Positions 56,227-64,000 of a stretch of DNA of 64,000 bases are shown one piece after another. Positions within the stretch are counted from its first letter, which is position 1; each line of letters starts with the position of its first letter. The notes under the pieces are model-generated. The model had not been told where the DNA came from. It saw nothing but the letters and a program-made list of their open reading frames with translations, and did no database searches. Source of the stretch: an uncultured SAR86 cluster bacterium (GTDB taxonomy: Bacteria > Pseudomonadota > Gammaproteobacteria > Magnimaribacterales > D2472); NCBI GenBank assembly GCA_902612915.1, contig CACMFH010000005.1, positions 20,578 through 84,577 on the forward strand, written 5' to 3'. The translations under genes and the position numbers were made by a program.

Positions 56227-56667
56227 TTACATTTTAAAGTTTACTTGATTAATTCTCTGATTATCAACCATTCTTCTGATTTCTTCATATCCTTTTGAAA
56301 TCTTATCAAGTTCTTCCTCATCATCACCATATCTTTCAGCAAGCACAGCATTAACTGCGTCATATTTCTCTTTAGTTTGTTCCATTGCAGACATATTTTC
56401 GTATTCAATGGTTAACCAAACATTTGGACTATTTGCTCCATCAGAAACATAAACACCATAATCAACTATATGTCCTAGTTCTTTTTGAACTTCAACAGAT
56501 CTTACCCATGTTCTTTTTAAATTAACTAAATAATTATCAAGATAATTTGCTTGAACATCAATAACAGTTAATTGAATTTGTCTTTCAGATGGCTCATAGT
56601 CCTTCCAAATTTCTGCAAATACATTTGATATTGAAAAAGTAATAACAAGTAACAATATTTTTTTCAT
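56227..56667 (-). CDS. hypothetical periplasmic protein (146 aa)
   Basis: Clear signal peptide (MKKILLLVITFSISNVFA, cut near residue 18). The mature part is soluble and mixed alpha/beta, with LTIEYENMSAMEQTKEKYDAV and a charged C-terminal helix. The shape is reminiscent of small dimeric alpha-beta barrel proteins, but I see no diagnostic motif. Function unknown. 24 bases after queF on the same strand. Confidence 0.7.
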   Translation of the reverse strand: MKKILLLVITFSISNVFAEIWKDYEPSERQIQLTVIDVQANYLDNYLVNLKRTWVRSVEVQKELGHIVDYGVYVSDGANSPNVWLTIEYENMSAMEQTKEKYDAVNAVLAERYGDDEEELDKISKGYEEIRRMVDNQRINQVNFKM

Positions 56668-56691
56668 AATTTCTCCTTATGTAATTAGTTA

Positions 56692-57414
56692 TTATTGATT
56701 AAATTCTCTAAAATTTACAAATAATTTTTTATTATGTGTGCCTCTTATAGGATTTATATCTATGCCTCCCCTTCTTTGAAAACGACCACAAACCTCTAAA
56801 TGATTAATTGAGAAATCATTTTTTAAAGTTTTAAAAATAATTTCAATACATTGCTCATGAAATCCGCCATGATTTGCAAAAGATATTAAATACTTTTTAA
56901 GCCATGAGGTACAAATAGATTTATCAGAGTAAATATAGATATTCGCAAAGTCTGGTTGTGAAGTTACTGGACATATAGATCTAAATCCATTGAATTTTAT
57001 GATTTTTTTTGTAGGTGTCTTCTTAAGCTTAAAATTATTTAAATCAATATATTTAGGCTCTTTATGAAAAGAATTAATAAAATTTATTTTTATTTTTGCT
57101 TTAAGTTTAGATTCAAGATCTTTTTTAATTTTGTTAATTATTTCGGTCTTTGACTTAAAAGATTTGTTATAAAAACTATTTAGATAGAGCTTCATAGATT
57201 TTGATTCAATTATAAAATCTGACTCTGAAGGTATAGATATTTCTAATACATTTAGAGCAGGAATTTTATTTTTATCCAGGTACATAAAATCATAAACATT
57301 CCATATGTCTGTTCCATAATTAAAGTCTTCTTTTATTCTTCTAATACTATCAAGAAGATTTATGCCGCTTTTTTTAATCCTTTTTGAACTCTTTCCAAGA
57401 AACGAAGTCTTCAT
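56692..57414 (-). CDS. queF: NADPH-dependent 7-cyano-7-deazaguanine reductase QueF
   Basis: Reduces preQ0 to preQ1 in queuosine biosynthesis. 240 residues, against 282 in E. coli; the N-terminal T-fold half is shortened. IIESKSMKLYLNS, catalytic Cys in RSICPVTSQPDFA, the HEQCIEIIF glutamate, and RRGGIDINPIRG are all present. The start overlaps the upstream ABC permease stop by 4 bases. Other queuosine genes are not in the window. Confidence 0.94.
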   Translation of the reverse strand: MKTSFLGKSSKRIKKSGINLLDSIRRIKEDFNYGTDIWNVYDFMYLDKNKIPALNVLEISIPSESDFIIESKSMKLYLNSFYNKSFKSKTEIINKIKKDLESKLKAKIKINFINSFHKEPKYIDLNNFKLKKTPTKKIIKFNGFRSICPVTSQPDFANIYIYSDKSICTSWLKKYLISFANHGGFHEQCIEIIFKTLKNDFSINHLEVCGRFQRRGGIDINPIRGTHNKKLFVNFREFNQ

Positions 57415-58196
57415 TCTCGAATTCCAATACCTTTATGCAATAAATATAAAGATAGAGAAGTAAAAACAAATATAAATATAGAAATCATTGTTAATGAAAA
57501 TGAAATTGATACATCACTTATTCCTAACATTCCCTCTCTAAAAGTATTTACTACATATAACATTGGATTTGCCATTGATACTTGTCTCCATAGTTCGGGC
57601 AATATATTAATTGAATAAAAAACTCCTCCCAGATAGATCAATGGAGTTAAGACGAAAGTTGGAATTACAGATATATCATCAAAACTGTCTGCAAATACAG
57701 CATTTATAAAACCCATTAATGAAAACAAAATAGCTGTTAAAACAAGAACTAATAAGGTTAAGCCCAAGTTTGCTATCTCAAAATCTGGATAAAATATCAA
57801 ACTTACACAAAAAACAATTATTCCTACAAGGACTCCTCTTGACACTCCCCCTAGAATAAATCCAAGCAATATAACCCAATGAGGCATAGGTGATATCAAT
57901 AATTCTTCAATAGATTTTTGGAACTTAACTCCGTAAAAAGAAGACACAACATTTGCATATGAATTTGTAATAACTGACATCATAATTAAACCGGGTATCA
58001 TAAATTGGACATAATCAAAACCATCCATTTCACCAATACGAGGACCAATCAATGAACCAAAAATAACAAAATATAATGACATTGTTACAGCAGGTGGGAC
58101 AAGTGTTTGAATCCATATTCTCATAAATCTTCTTATTTCCTTTGATGTCAAAGTCCATAATGTAATTAAAATTGTTTTATTACTTATATCTTTCAT
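57411..58196 (-). CDS. ABC-2 type transporter permease
   Basis: 261 residues with six helices and the ABC-2 membrane fold (YadH-like). The segment KFQKSIEELLISPMPHWVI is the conserved cytoplasmic coupling region. It follows its ATPase by one base and overlaps queF. Cargo unknown. Confidence 0.9.
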   Translation of the reverse strand: MKDISNKTILITLWTLTSKEIRRFMRIWIQTLVPPAVTMSLYFVIFGSLIGPRIGEMDGFDYVQFMIPGLIMMSVITNSYANVVSSFYGVKFQKSIEELLISPMPHWVILLGFILGGVSRGVLVGIIVFCVSLIFYPDFEIANLGLTLLVLVLTAILFSLMGFINAVFADSFDDISVIPTFVLTPLIYLGGVFYSINILPELWRQVSMANPMLYVVNTFREGMLGISDVSISFSLTMISIFIFVFTSLSLYLLHKGIGIRE

Positions 58197-58197
58197 T

Positions 58198-59112
58198 TTA
58201 TTTCTTAATCATTTCTATAAATAATTCTTCAAGCCTATTTGATTCGTTACGCATAGACTTTACATTAATACCAATCTTATTAAGTTCACTAAATAAGTTA
58301 TTAATAGAACTTTTTTTGCTTACAGCAGTAACTAGAGTAAGTGGGTCTTCTAATCTTATCTCGAATCCATGAATATATGGTGCTTCTTTTAGAGGTTCCT
58401 CAAGATCAAGAACAAATCCTTGAACATCTAATTTTCTTAATAAATCCTTCATTGAGGTATCAACAACTATTTCCCCATGATCAATAATTCCAATATTTCT
58501 GCATAATTGTTCAGCCTCCTCAAGATAGTGAGTTGTTAAGATTATTGTTGTTCCATCATTATTAATCTCTTTTAAGAAATCCCACATCTCCCTTCTTAAT
58601 TCAATATCAACTCCGGCTGTTGGCTCATCAAGAATTAACAATTTGGGTTCATGAATAAGTGCTTTTGCAATCATTAACCTCCTCTTATAGCCTCCCGATA
58701 GAGTTCTAGCTTGATCATCTTTCTTATCCCAAAGACCTAATCTTTTTAACATCATTTCTACTTTTGGTTTTGCTACTGATTTTGGTATTCCATAAAATCC
58801 TGCTTGTGTGGTGACAATATCAATTACTTTTTCAAATTGAGAAAAATTTAATTCTTGAGATACAACTCCCAAGATTGACTTTGCAATAGAAACATTTTGA
58901 TCAATATCATGGTTAAATATTTTTACAGTTCCGCTCGTTTTTGTAACTAACGTTCCAATAATACCAATGGTTGTAGACTTTCCTGCACCATTGGGCCCAA
59001 GAAGTGCGTAAAAATCTCCCTCTTTTACCTTTAGAGAAATACCTTTTAGCGCCTCTGTACCTCCAGAATATACTTTGCTTAAATCTGATATTTCTAGAGC
59101 AAAATTATCCAA
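58198..59112 (-). CDS. ABC transporter ATP-binding protein (YadG-like)
   Basis: 304 residues. Walker A GPNGAGKST near 39, signature LSGGYKRRLMIA, Walker B LLILDEPTAGVD, and a switch histidine in TTHYLEEAEQL. A C-terminal extension (about 230-304) is typical of ABC-2 exporter ATPases. Forms an exporter with the next gene. Confidence 0.93.
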   Translation of the reverse strand: MDNFALEISDLSKVYSGGTEALKGISLKVKEGDFYALLGPNGAGKSTTIGIIGTLVTKTSGTVKIFNHDIDQNVSIAKSILGVVSQELNFSQFEKVIDIVTTQAGFYGIPKSVAKPKVEMMLKRLGLWDKKDDQARTLSGGYKRRLMIAKALIHEPKLLILDEPTAGVDIELRREMWDFLKEINNDGTTIILTTHYLEEAEQLCRNIGIIDHGEIVVDTSMKDLLRKLDVQGFVLDLEEPLKEAPYIHGFEIRLEDPLTLVTAVSKKSSINNLFSELNKIGINVKSMRNESNRLEELFIEMIKK

Positions 59113-59113
59113 T

Positions 59114-60478
59114 CTAGTTCTCTCTTATCGAATTATCTACAAGCACTAAACTTAGAAAGAGTCCAATTAATAAGCCGATCCATGGAGCTGCAACACCATT
59201 AAATTCTCCGAATGCAACAAAAAGAGCAGTTATTATAGATATTGCAATTTCACTATTTTTTTTAACCAGTGAAATAGCGACATAAGAACACGCAAGCCCA
59301 GTTAGAACCAATGTAACGCCAAGAGCCAATATCATTAGTGGTTTCATTAATGTAATAAAGGGAAGCACAAAAAATAATAATGGTATGCCCATTAAATAAT
59401 ATGAACCAATTCCATCAAAGAGAGACTTCATAACACCACTGCCCTGTTTCCATCTTTCGACAATGATTACATGAATACCTGTCCATAAGGTTCCTTGAGT
59501 TGGAAAAAAAGGATTTACACATGCACCAATAAAGTTTCTGATTCCCACACTGTTATGTGCCCTATTGATATCTATATTGATTTGTTCATCAGGTCTATTT
59601 TTTTGAGCATCATTAATAATTTCAATACCTGTAACAAAATCTCCAAATAATAATAAATATCCAATTATCACGAGTGGAAAAACTTCAAGATAATAATCAA
59701 CTGGTGGCATTCCTATTGATAGTGGTGAAGTTAACTCAAAAACCTCATTCATAGGTGGCAATAAGAATCCTGACTGAATATCAAAATTTATTTCTCCAAC
59801 AAGATATCCAACAAAGGCTGCTATTAAAAATCCTGGAAGTAGTCCTAACGATCCAATTATCTTTAATATCTTGTTATGCTCAGCAATTCTTTTATAGGGT
59901 TCTGAAAAAGTAGTAATAGTACAAATTATCAATATTGTTAACATAGCTACTGGAGTTTCTCCAATATACCTTTCAAAATCACTAAAAAAGATTTGATAAA
60001 AGGCGGCAAGAGCAGCTCCTAAAATGATTCCTGATTTCAAAGCATTAGGAATTTTTTCAACAATTACTCTACCTAATCCAGTTAAACCTAAAAATAAAAT
60101 TATGATTGTAAACTCGATACACATTGCAGCCATATAATGAAAAGCTTCTTCCCTATATACTCCATCGAAATATCCTTTTGAAATGAAAAACGCTATTACA
60201 AGTGGTAATGCTGGCGTAACCCAACCTGGAGCTAGTGGTTCACCAAATATAATTGGGCCAGATGTAATCAAAATACTTGCTATAAAACAGCATGCAACAG
60301 CTTGTTCAAAACTTAATCCAAGCGCCATTACTACTGGTGCTCCAGCTAATGCTGTTGCTCCAGCGATTATAAGACCCTGTAGAAATTCTCCTGTAAGAAA
60401 CTTCATGTGTATAAAAGGAATTCTTAGTGTAAATGGGCCCCATTTAATTCCACTTTGTTTTGATACTTCATTGTTCAC
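59114..60478 (-). CDS. multi-helix permease, NCS2/SulP-like
   Basis: 454 residues with roughly 12-14 hydrophobic helices. Early segment FLQGLIIAGATALAGAPVVMAL resembles the start of the UraA/xanthine and sulfate permease fold. GEPLAPGWVTPALPLVIAF and GINIDINRAHNSVG-like stretches have no motif I can tie to a substrate. Starts 4 bases inside the VWA gene and ends one base before the ABC ATPase. Substrate unknown. Confidence 0.72.
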   Translation of the reverse strand: MNNEVSKQSGIKWGPFTLRIPFIHMKFLTGEFLQGLIIAGATALAGAPVVMALGLSFEQAVACCFIASILITSGPIIFGEPLAPGWVTPALPLVIAFFISKGYFDGVYREEAFHYMAAMCIEFTIIILFLGLTGLGRVIVEKIPNALKSGIILGAALAAFYQIFFSDFERYIGETPVAMLTILIICTITTFSEPYKRIAEHNKILKIIGSLGLLPGFLIAAFVGYLVGEINFDIQSGFLLPPMNEVFELTSPLSIGMPPVDYYLEVFPLVIIGYLLLFGDFVTGIEIINDAQKNRPDEQINIDINRAHNSVGIRNFIGACVNPFFPTQGTLWTGIHVIIVERWKQGSGVMKSLFDGIGSYYLMGIPLLFFVLPFITLMKPLMILALGVTLVLTGLACSYVAISLVKKNSEIAISIITALFVAFGEFNGVAAPWIGLLIGLFLSLVLVDNSIREN

Positions 60479-61650
60479 TTTGATAGCTCCGCCATTCCCT
60501 CTTCTAAACCTTTCAAGGTTAAAGGATACATTCTATTTTCAAATAAATCTCTAAGAATGCATATAGATGATGTGTAATCCCAGTGATCATCAGGAACAGG
60601 ATTTAACCACGCCATATTTTCAAAATGATCAGATAACCTCTTTATCCAAACATGACTGGGCTCTTCATTCCAATGTTCAATACTTCCACCTGCGTTCGTT
60701 ATTTCATATGGAGCCATTGTTGCATCTCCAACAACAATAACTTTATAGTCAGATGAAAATTTATTGATAATATCTTGAACCATAAATCGTTCTTGTGATC
60801 TTCTTCTATTATCTTTCCAAACAGATTCATATATTGAATTATGAAAATAAAAATATTCTAAGTTTTTAAATTCAGTTTTAATAGCAGAAAATAATTCCTC
60901 ACATAGCTTTACGTAAGGATCCATCGAACCACCAACATCAAACATAACTATAACCTTCACTGAATTAAGTCTCTCTGGAACCATTTTAATATCTAAATAA
61001 CCAGCATTTTTTGCTGTTGATTTAATAGTGTCATCCATATCAAGCTCAAGATCATTTCCTTGTCTAGCAAATTTTCTTAATCGTCTTAATGCCATTTTGA
61101 TATCTCTAGTACCTATAATTACTGAATCATCAAGATTTGAATATTGGCGTTGCTCCCAAATTTTTACAGCTTTTTTTTGTCCCCCAGGACCACCAATTCT
61201 TATACCTTCAGGATTTTGACCCCCATGACCATATGGTGAGGTACCATTAGTTCCAACCCACTTGTTACCACCCTCATGTCGTTCCTTTTGCTCTTCTAAA
61301 CGTTTTTTAAATTCCTCTAATAGCTTTTCTAAACCGCCAAGAGATTTAATCTTTTTTAATTCTTCTGGATCAAGTTCTTTTTCAAATGCTTTTCTTAACC
61401 AATCTTCTGGTATAAGTGCTTGAAAAACATCTTCCATGCGCTCTATACCTTTAAAATATATTTCAAAGGCTTTATCAAATTTATCGTAATATTTTTCGTC
61501 TTTAACTAAAGTTGCTCTTGAAAGATAATAAAAGTCATCGATATTTGCATAAACTAATTGGTTTTCAAGAGCTCCTAATAAATCTAAAAGCTCTCTTACA
61601 GTGCAAGGCACACCAGAAGATCTAATAGTTTGAAATAAGTTAATTAACAT
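60475..61650 (-). CDS. VWA domain protein, CoxE-like
   Basis: 391 residues. The C-terminal von Willebrand A-type domain has a degenerate MIDAS, DVGGSMDPY. The N-terminal helical part has a lysine/glutamate-rich stretch (about 90-125) and a Gly-rich linker. Such proteins work with MoxR-type AAA ATPases to activate metal enzymes or complexes, as in CoxD/CoxE. Here it directly follows one. Client unknown. Confidence 0.87.
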   Translation of the reverse strand: MLINLFQTIRSSGVPCTVRELLDLLGALENQLVYANIDDFYYLSRATLVKDEKYYDKFDKAFEIYFKGIERMEDVFQALIPEDWLRKAFEKELDPEELKKIKSLGGLEKLLEEFKKRLEEQKERHEGGNKWVGTNGTSPYGHGGQNPEGIRIGGPGGQKKAVKIWEQRQYSNLDDSVIIGTRDIKMALRRLRKFARQGNDLELDMDDTIKSTAKNAGYLDIKMVPERLNSVKVIVMFDVGGSMDPYVKLCEELFSAIKTEFKNLEYFYFHNSIYESVWKDNRRRSQERFMVQDIINKFSSDYKVIVVGDATMAPYEITNAGGSIEHWNEEPSHVWIKRLSDHFENMAWLNPVPDDHWDYTSSICILRDLFENRMYPLTLKGLEEGMAELSK

Positions 61651-62502
61651 CTATTTTGAGTTTGATTCTCTTCTTGACATAAATGCAAGCCTTTCAAGGA
61701 GTTGAACATCTTGTTCATTCTTTAAAAGTGCGCCATACAAAGGAGGAATTGCTTTTGACGAATCAGCATTTTTTAGTATTTCATCTGGCATATCATCTGA
61801 AAGTAATAATTTAAGCCAATCTATTAATTCAGAGGTTGATGGTTTCTTTTTAAGTCCAGGAATTTTGCGTAAATCAAAAAATATTTCAAGCGCCTCACTT
61901 ACAAGTTTTTTCTTTATTTTAGGATAGTGAACAGAAACAATTTTGTTCATTGTTTCTCTATCAGGAAATTGTATATAGTGAAAAAAGCATCTCCTCAAAA
62001 ATGCATCAGGTAATTCTTTTTCATTATTTGAAGTCATAATTATTAATGGGCGATGTTTTGCTTTAATAGTTTCCCCAGTCTCGTAACAGAAAAATTCCAT
62101 ACGATCTAGCTCTTGAAGCAAATCATTTGGGAATTCAATGTCTGCTTTATCTATTTCATCTATTAAGAGAACCACTTGTTTATCAGATGTGAAGGCATCC
62201 CATAACTTACCTTTTTTGATATAGTTCGCTATATCTTTTACTCTTTCGTCACCTAACTGTGAATCTCTCAGTCTTGTAACTGCATCATATTCGTACAAAC
62301 CTTGAGAAGCTTTTGTAGTTGATTTTATATGCCACTCTATTAAATCCATGCCAAGAGCATTAGCTACCTCAATAGCCAATAATGTTTTACCTGTTCCTGG
62401 TTCACCTTTAACTAATAAAGGCCTTTCCAAGGCTCTAGCAGCGTTTACAGCCATGCTCAAGTCTTCAGTAGATATGTAGTTCTTTGTACCTTTAAATTGC
62501 AT
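61651..62502 (-). CDS. MoxR-family AAA+ ATPase
   Basis: 283 residues. Walker A KGEPGTGKTLLA near 37, Walker B VVLLIDEIDKAD, and arginine-finger/sensor FLRRCFFHY. Remodelling partner for the VWA gene immediately after it (no gap). Confidence 0.92.
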   Translation of the reverse strand: MQFKGTKNYISTEDLSMAVNAARALERPLLVKGEPGTGKTLLAIEVANALGMDLIEWHIKSTTKASQGLYEYDAVTRLRDSQLGDERVKDIANYIKKGKLWDAFTSDKQVVLLIDEIDKADIEFPNDLLQELDRMEFFCYETGETIKAKHRPLIIMTSNNEKELPDAFLRRCFFHYIQFPDRETMNKIVSVHYPKIKKKLVSEALEIFFDLRKIPGLKKKPSTSELIDWLKLLLSDDMPDEILKNADSSKAIPPLYGALLKNEQDVQLLERLAFMSRRESNSK

Positions 62503-62525
62503 TAGATATCCTTTTAATTAATATT

Positions 62526-63368
62526 TTATGATAATTTTTCTTCTGATTTTAGTATTCTAGTGAGTTGACGGCTCGAAGCAACTAAATTTCCATCTAAATC
62601 CCATATATTACAATCTTGTTCAAAATATCCTTTATTAATGTCAGTAGCTTTAAAGTCAGCATAAACCACTGATGTTGAAGGTAATTGTCTTATATGAGTT
62701 GTTAAAGTAATTGTTGGAATCCATCCCAGAGGTCCATATTTGTTTGACACCACAGGTGGAAGAATATCTGAATAAAAAGATAGGCAGAATTGATCAGGTG
62801 TTCCACCTTCCATTTCAAGGAAAGCAGAACATCTTGCTTCATTATCTTTATCGTTATATGAATCTCTATTCCACCAAGCATGATCTGGATGAACTAAGCA
62901 CTCCAATTGTTGGATAAATGCTGGTGTAAAGCCTTTTGAAATTTTATCGTAATTCATTTTTACATAATCTTTCTTATCTCTGTCTTTAAATATTGCAGGC
63001 AAAGGCTTTGATAAACCATCATATCCCTTCATAAATTCAAAATCAGAGCAAGTTCCAGTAAAAGTAGTACAGGTTTTACTATTTTGCTTCAACTTAACAA
63101 TACCTGATGAGCTACCTCTGCTAATTTTAAAAGTTTCCACTTCTAACTCAAAAGGAGCTGCATCAATTCTATCCAAATACTGAACAGATGAGCTTATTGC
63201 AGTTGAATGAGGCAATATGTCTGTTAATGCTTTGTGCATCACTGCCATCAAATATCCTCCATGAGGCGTATTGCCAACAAAATAATTAGTATTTGGATTT
63301 ACTAAAAACTTATTATCTTCAGTATTCTCTAAATTAAGAGCATCTTGAAATCTTTCAAATTGATTCAT
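62526..63368 (-). CDS. acyl-CoA thioesterase, double hotdog fold
   Basis: 280 residues. NTPHGGYLMAVMHKAL near the N-terminus is the acyl-binding segment of TesB/DUF-type thioesterases. The C-terminal half carries WIPTITLTTHIRQLP and ends with a second hotdog strand set. Hydrolyses acyl-CoA; substrate not defined. First gene of the leftward run that ends at 56227, separated from tatD by 54 bases. Confidence 0.82.
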   Translation of the reverse strand: MNQFERFQDALNLENTEDNKFLVNPNTNYFVGNTPHGGYLMAVMHKALTDILPHSTAISSSVQYLDRIDAAPFELEVETFKISRGSSSGIVKLKQNSKTCTTFTGTCSDFEFMKGYDGLSKPLPAIFKDRDKKDYVKMNYDKISKGFTPAFIQQLECLVHPDHAWWNRDSYNDKDNEARCSAFLEMEGGTPDQFCLSFYSDILPPVVSNKYGPLGWIPTITLTTHIRQLPSTSVVYADFKATDINKGYFEQDCNIWDLDGNLVASSRQLTRILKSEEKLS

Positions 63369-63422
63369 GATGAGTTAATTTTAGTTCATAATTTATATTA
63401 TTAGAAATTAATATAGACCGAT

Positions 63423-64000
63423 ATGCATGAAATAGCCGACATAGCTTGTAATTTTACAAGTGAAAGATTCGATAATGATTTAGATGAAATTATAGATCGA
63501 GCTATTGCTAATCATGTTACTAAATTTGGTCTTATCTGTAGTCGATTAAAAGACATTGATAAGTTACTAGAGATATATAATCAATATTCTAAAGATATGT
63601 TTTTTACAATTGGAGTTCATCCTCATCATGCAAACGAAATCAATGCAGAATATTTAGAAAAACTAAAAGAAGCGATACATGTTAATAATCCTAATGCTAT
63701 TGGTGAAACTGGTTTAGACTTCTTTAGAAACTTATCTACTTATGAAGAGCAAATATTTGCATTTGAAGAACAAATTAAAATAGCAATTGATACAAATAAG
63801 CCTCTTTTTCTTCACCAGAGAGATTCGCATGAAGACTTTATTAAAATTCTAAGGAAATATTCACCAGACATTAATAAAGCAGTTGTTCATTGTTTTACTG
63901 GTACACAAAAGCAATTAGATGATTATTTAGAATTAGATTGTTACATAGGAGTTACTGGTTGGATATGTGATGAAAAAAGAAATGTTGAGCTTCGCAAAAC
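63423..64000 (+). CDS. tatD: TatD-family metal-dependent DNase (partial, 3' end outside window)
   Basis: Starts at ATG 63423 (MHEIADIACNF). GVHPHHA, GETGLDFFRN, LFLHQRDS and VVHCFTG supply the amidohydrolase-fold metal ligands. GVTGWICDEKR is specific to TatD rather than YcfH/YjjV. About 192 codons are in the window and the frame is open at the edge. Divergent from the thioesterase. Confidence 0.93.
   Translation, partial: MHEIADIACNFTSERFDNDLDEIIDRAIANHVTKFGLICSRLKDIDKLLEIYNQYSKDMFFTIGVHPHHANEINAEYLEKLKEAIHVNNPNAIGETGLDFFRNLSTYEEQIFAFEEQIKIAIDTNKPLFLHQRDSHEDFIKILRKYSPDINKAVVHCFTGTQKQLDDYLELDCYIGVTGWICDEKRNVELRK

Noticed and set aside
1..64000. CRISPR arrays, prophage, insertion sequences, integrase or att sites
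   Set aside because: No regularly spaced repeats, transposase or phage genes found on either strand.

Overview
This window looks like chromosome from a streamlined, AT-rich marine gammaproteobacterium. Individual proteins read as gammaproteobacterial: NqrA-F, NqrM, MnmA, TrmA, DusA, RNase E, RNase T and MltG. Intergenic gaps are tiny and many gene ends overlap. With the TonB receptor, the DUF3604 cluster and the Na+-based energetics, a SAR86-like lineage is my best guess. The lineage is an inference; the marine gammaproteobacterial character is better supported. I see no phage, insertion sequence or CRISPR array.

Layout. 1-7.7 kb: clpA (cut by the window edge), clpS and icd leftwards; mnmA, purB and aceA rightwards. 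This is the Pseudomonas-type neighbourhood with hflD and cspD missing. 7.7-16 kb: a serine hydrolase, then a complete Na+-pumping NADH:quinone reductase operon (nqrABCDEF-apbE-nqrM). 16-25.6 kb: long-form GAPDH, a pair of acyl-CoA dehydrogenases, mfd-csiV, nfuA, a DUF2970 miniprotein and trmA. 25.6-34 kb: a Na+/amino-acid symporter, a glutaredoxin, an SDR enzyme, and the cluster rluC-rpmF-fabD-fabG-acpP-mltG-tmk-holB, which lacks plsX, fabH, fabF and pabC. 34-46.5 kb: rne, nudC, nhaB, dusA, mlaA, mrp, metG, a ferredoxin/flavodoxin reductase-like gene, rnt, grxD, pdxJ, cofE and ycaR.

46.4-50.9 kb: two very similar tRNA-Arg genes (anticodons ACG and TCG) frame a HupE/UreJ-like protein, a membrane-anchored parvulin and a large DUF3604 PHP-like protein. 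50.9-56.2 kb: a TonB-dependent receptor, a rhodanese, an EamA transporter behind a structured leader with an intrinsic terminator, three poorly known genes and tRNA-Ser. 56.2-64 kb: queF, an ABC-2 exporter, an NCS2/SulP-like permease, a VWA/MoxR pair, a thioesterase and the start of tatD.

How it fits together. NQR makes a sodium gradient from NADH, and NhaB and the AGCS symporter connect to it. Icd and AceA stand at the TCA/glyoxylate branch point. Several proteins have lost metal-binding or catalytic residues that are standard in their families: the RNase E Zn-link, the NudC zinc ribbon, the DNA polymerase III delta-prime zinc module, the Mrp CxxC, and the FabD catalytic His. That recurring erosion, the DUF3604 module between tRNA-Arg genes, the EamA leader and CofE (coenzyme F420) are the points most worth following up.
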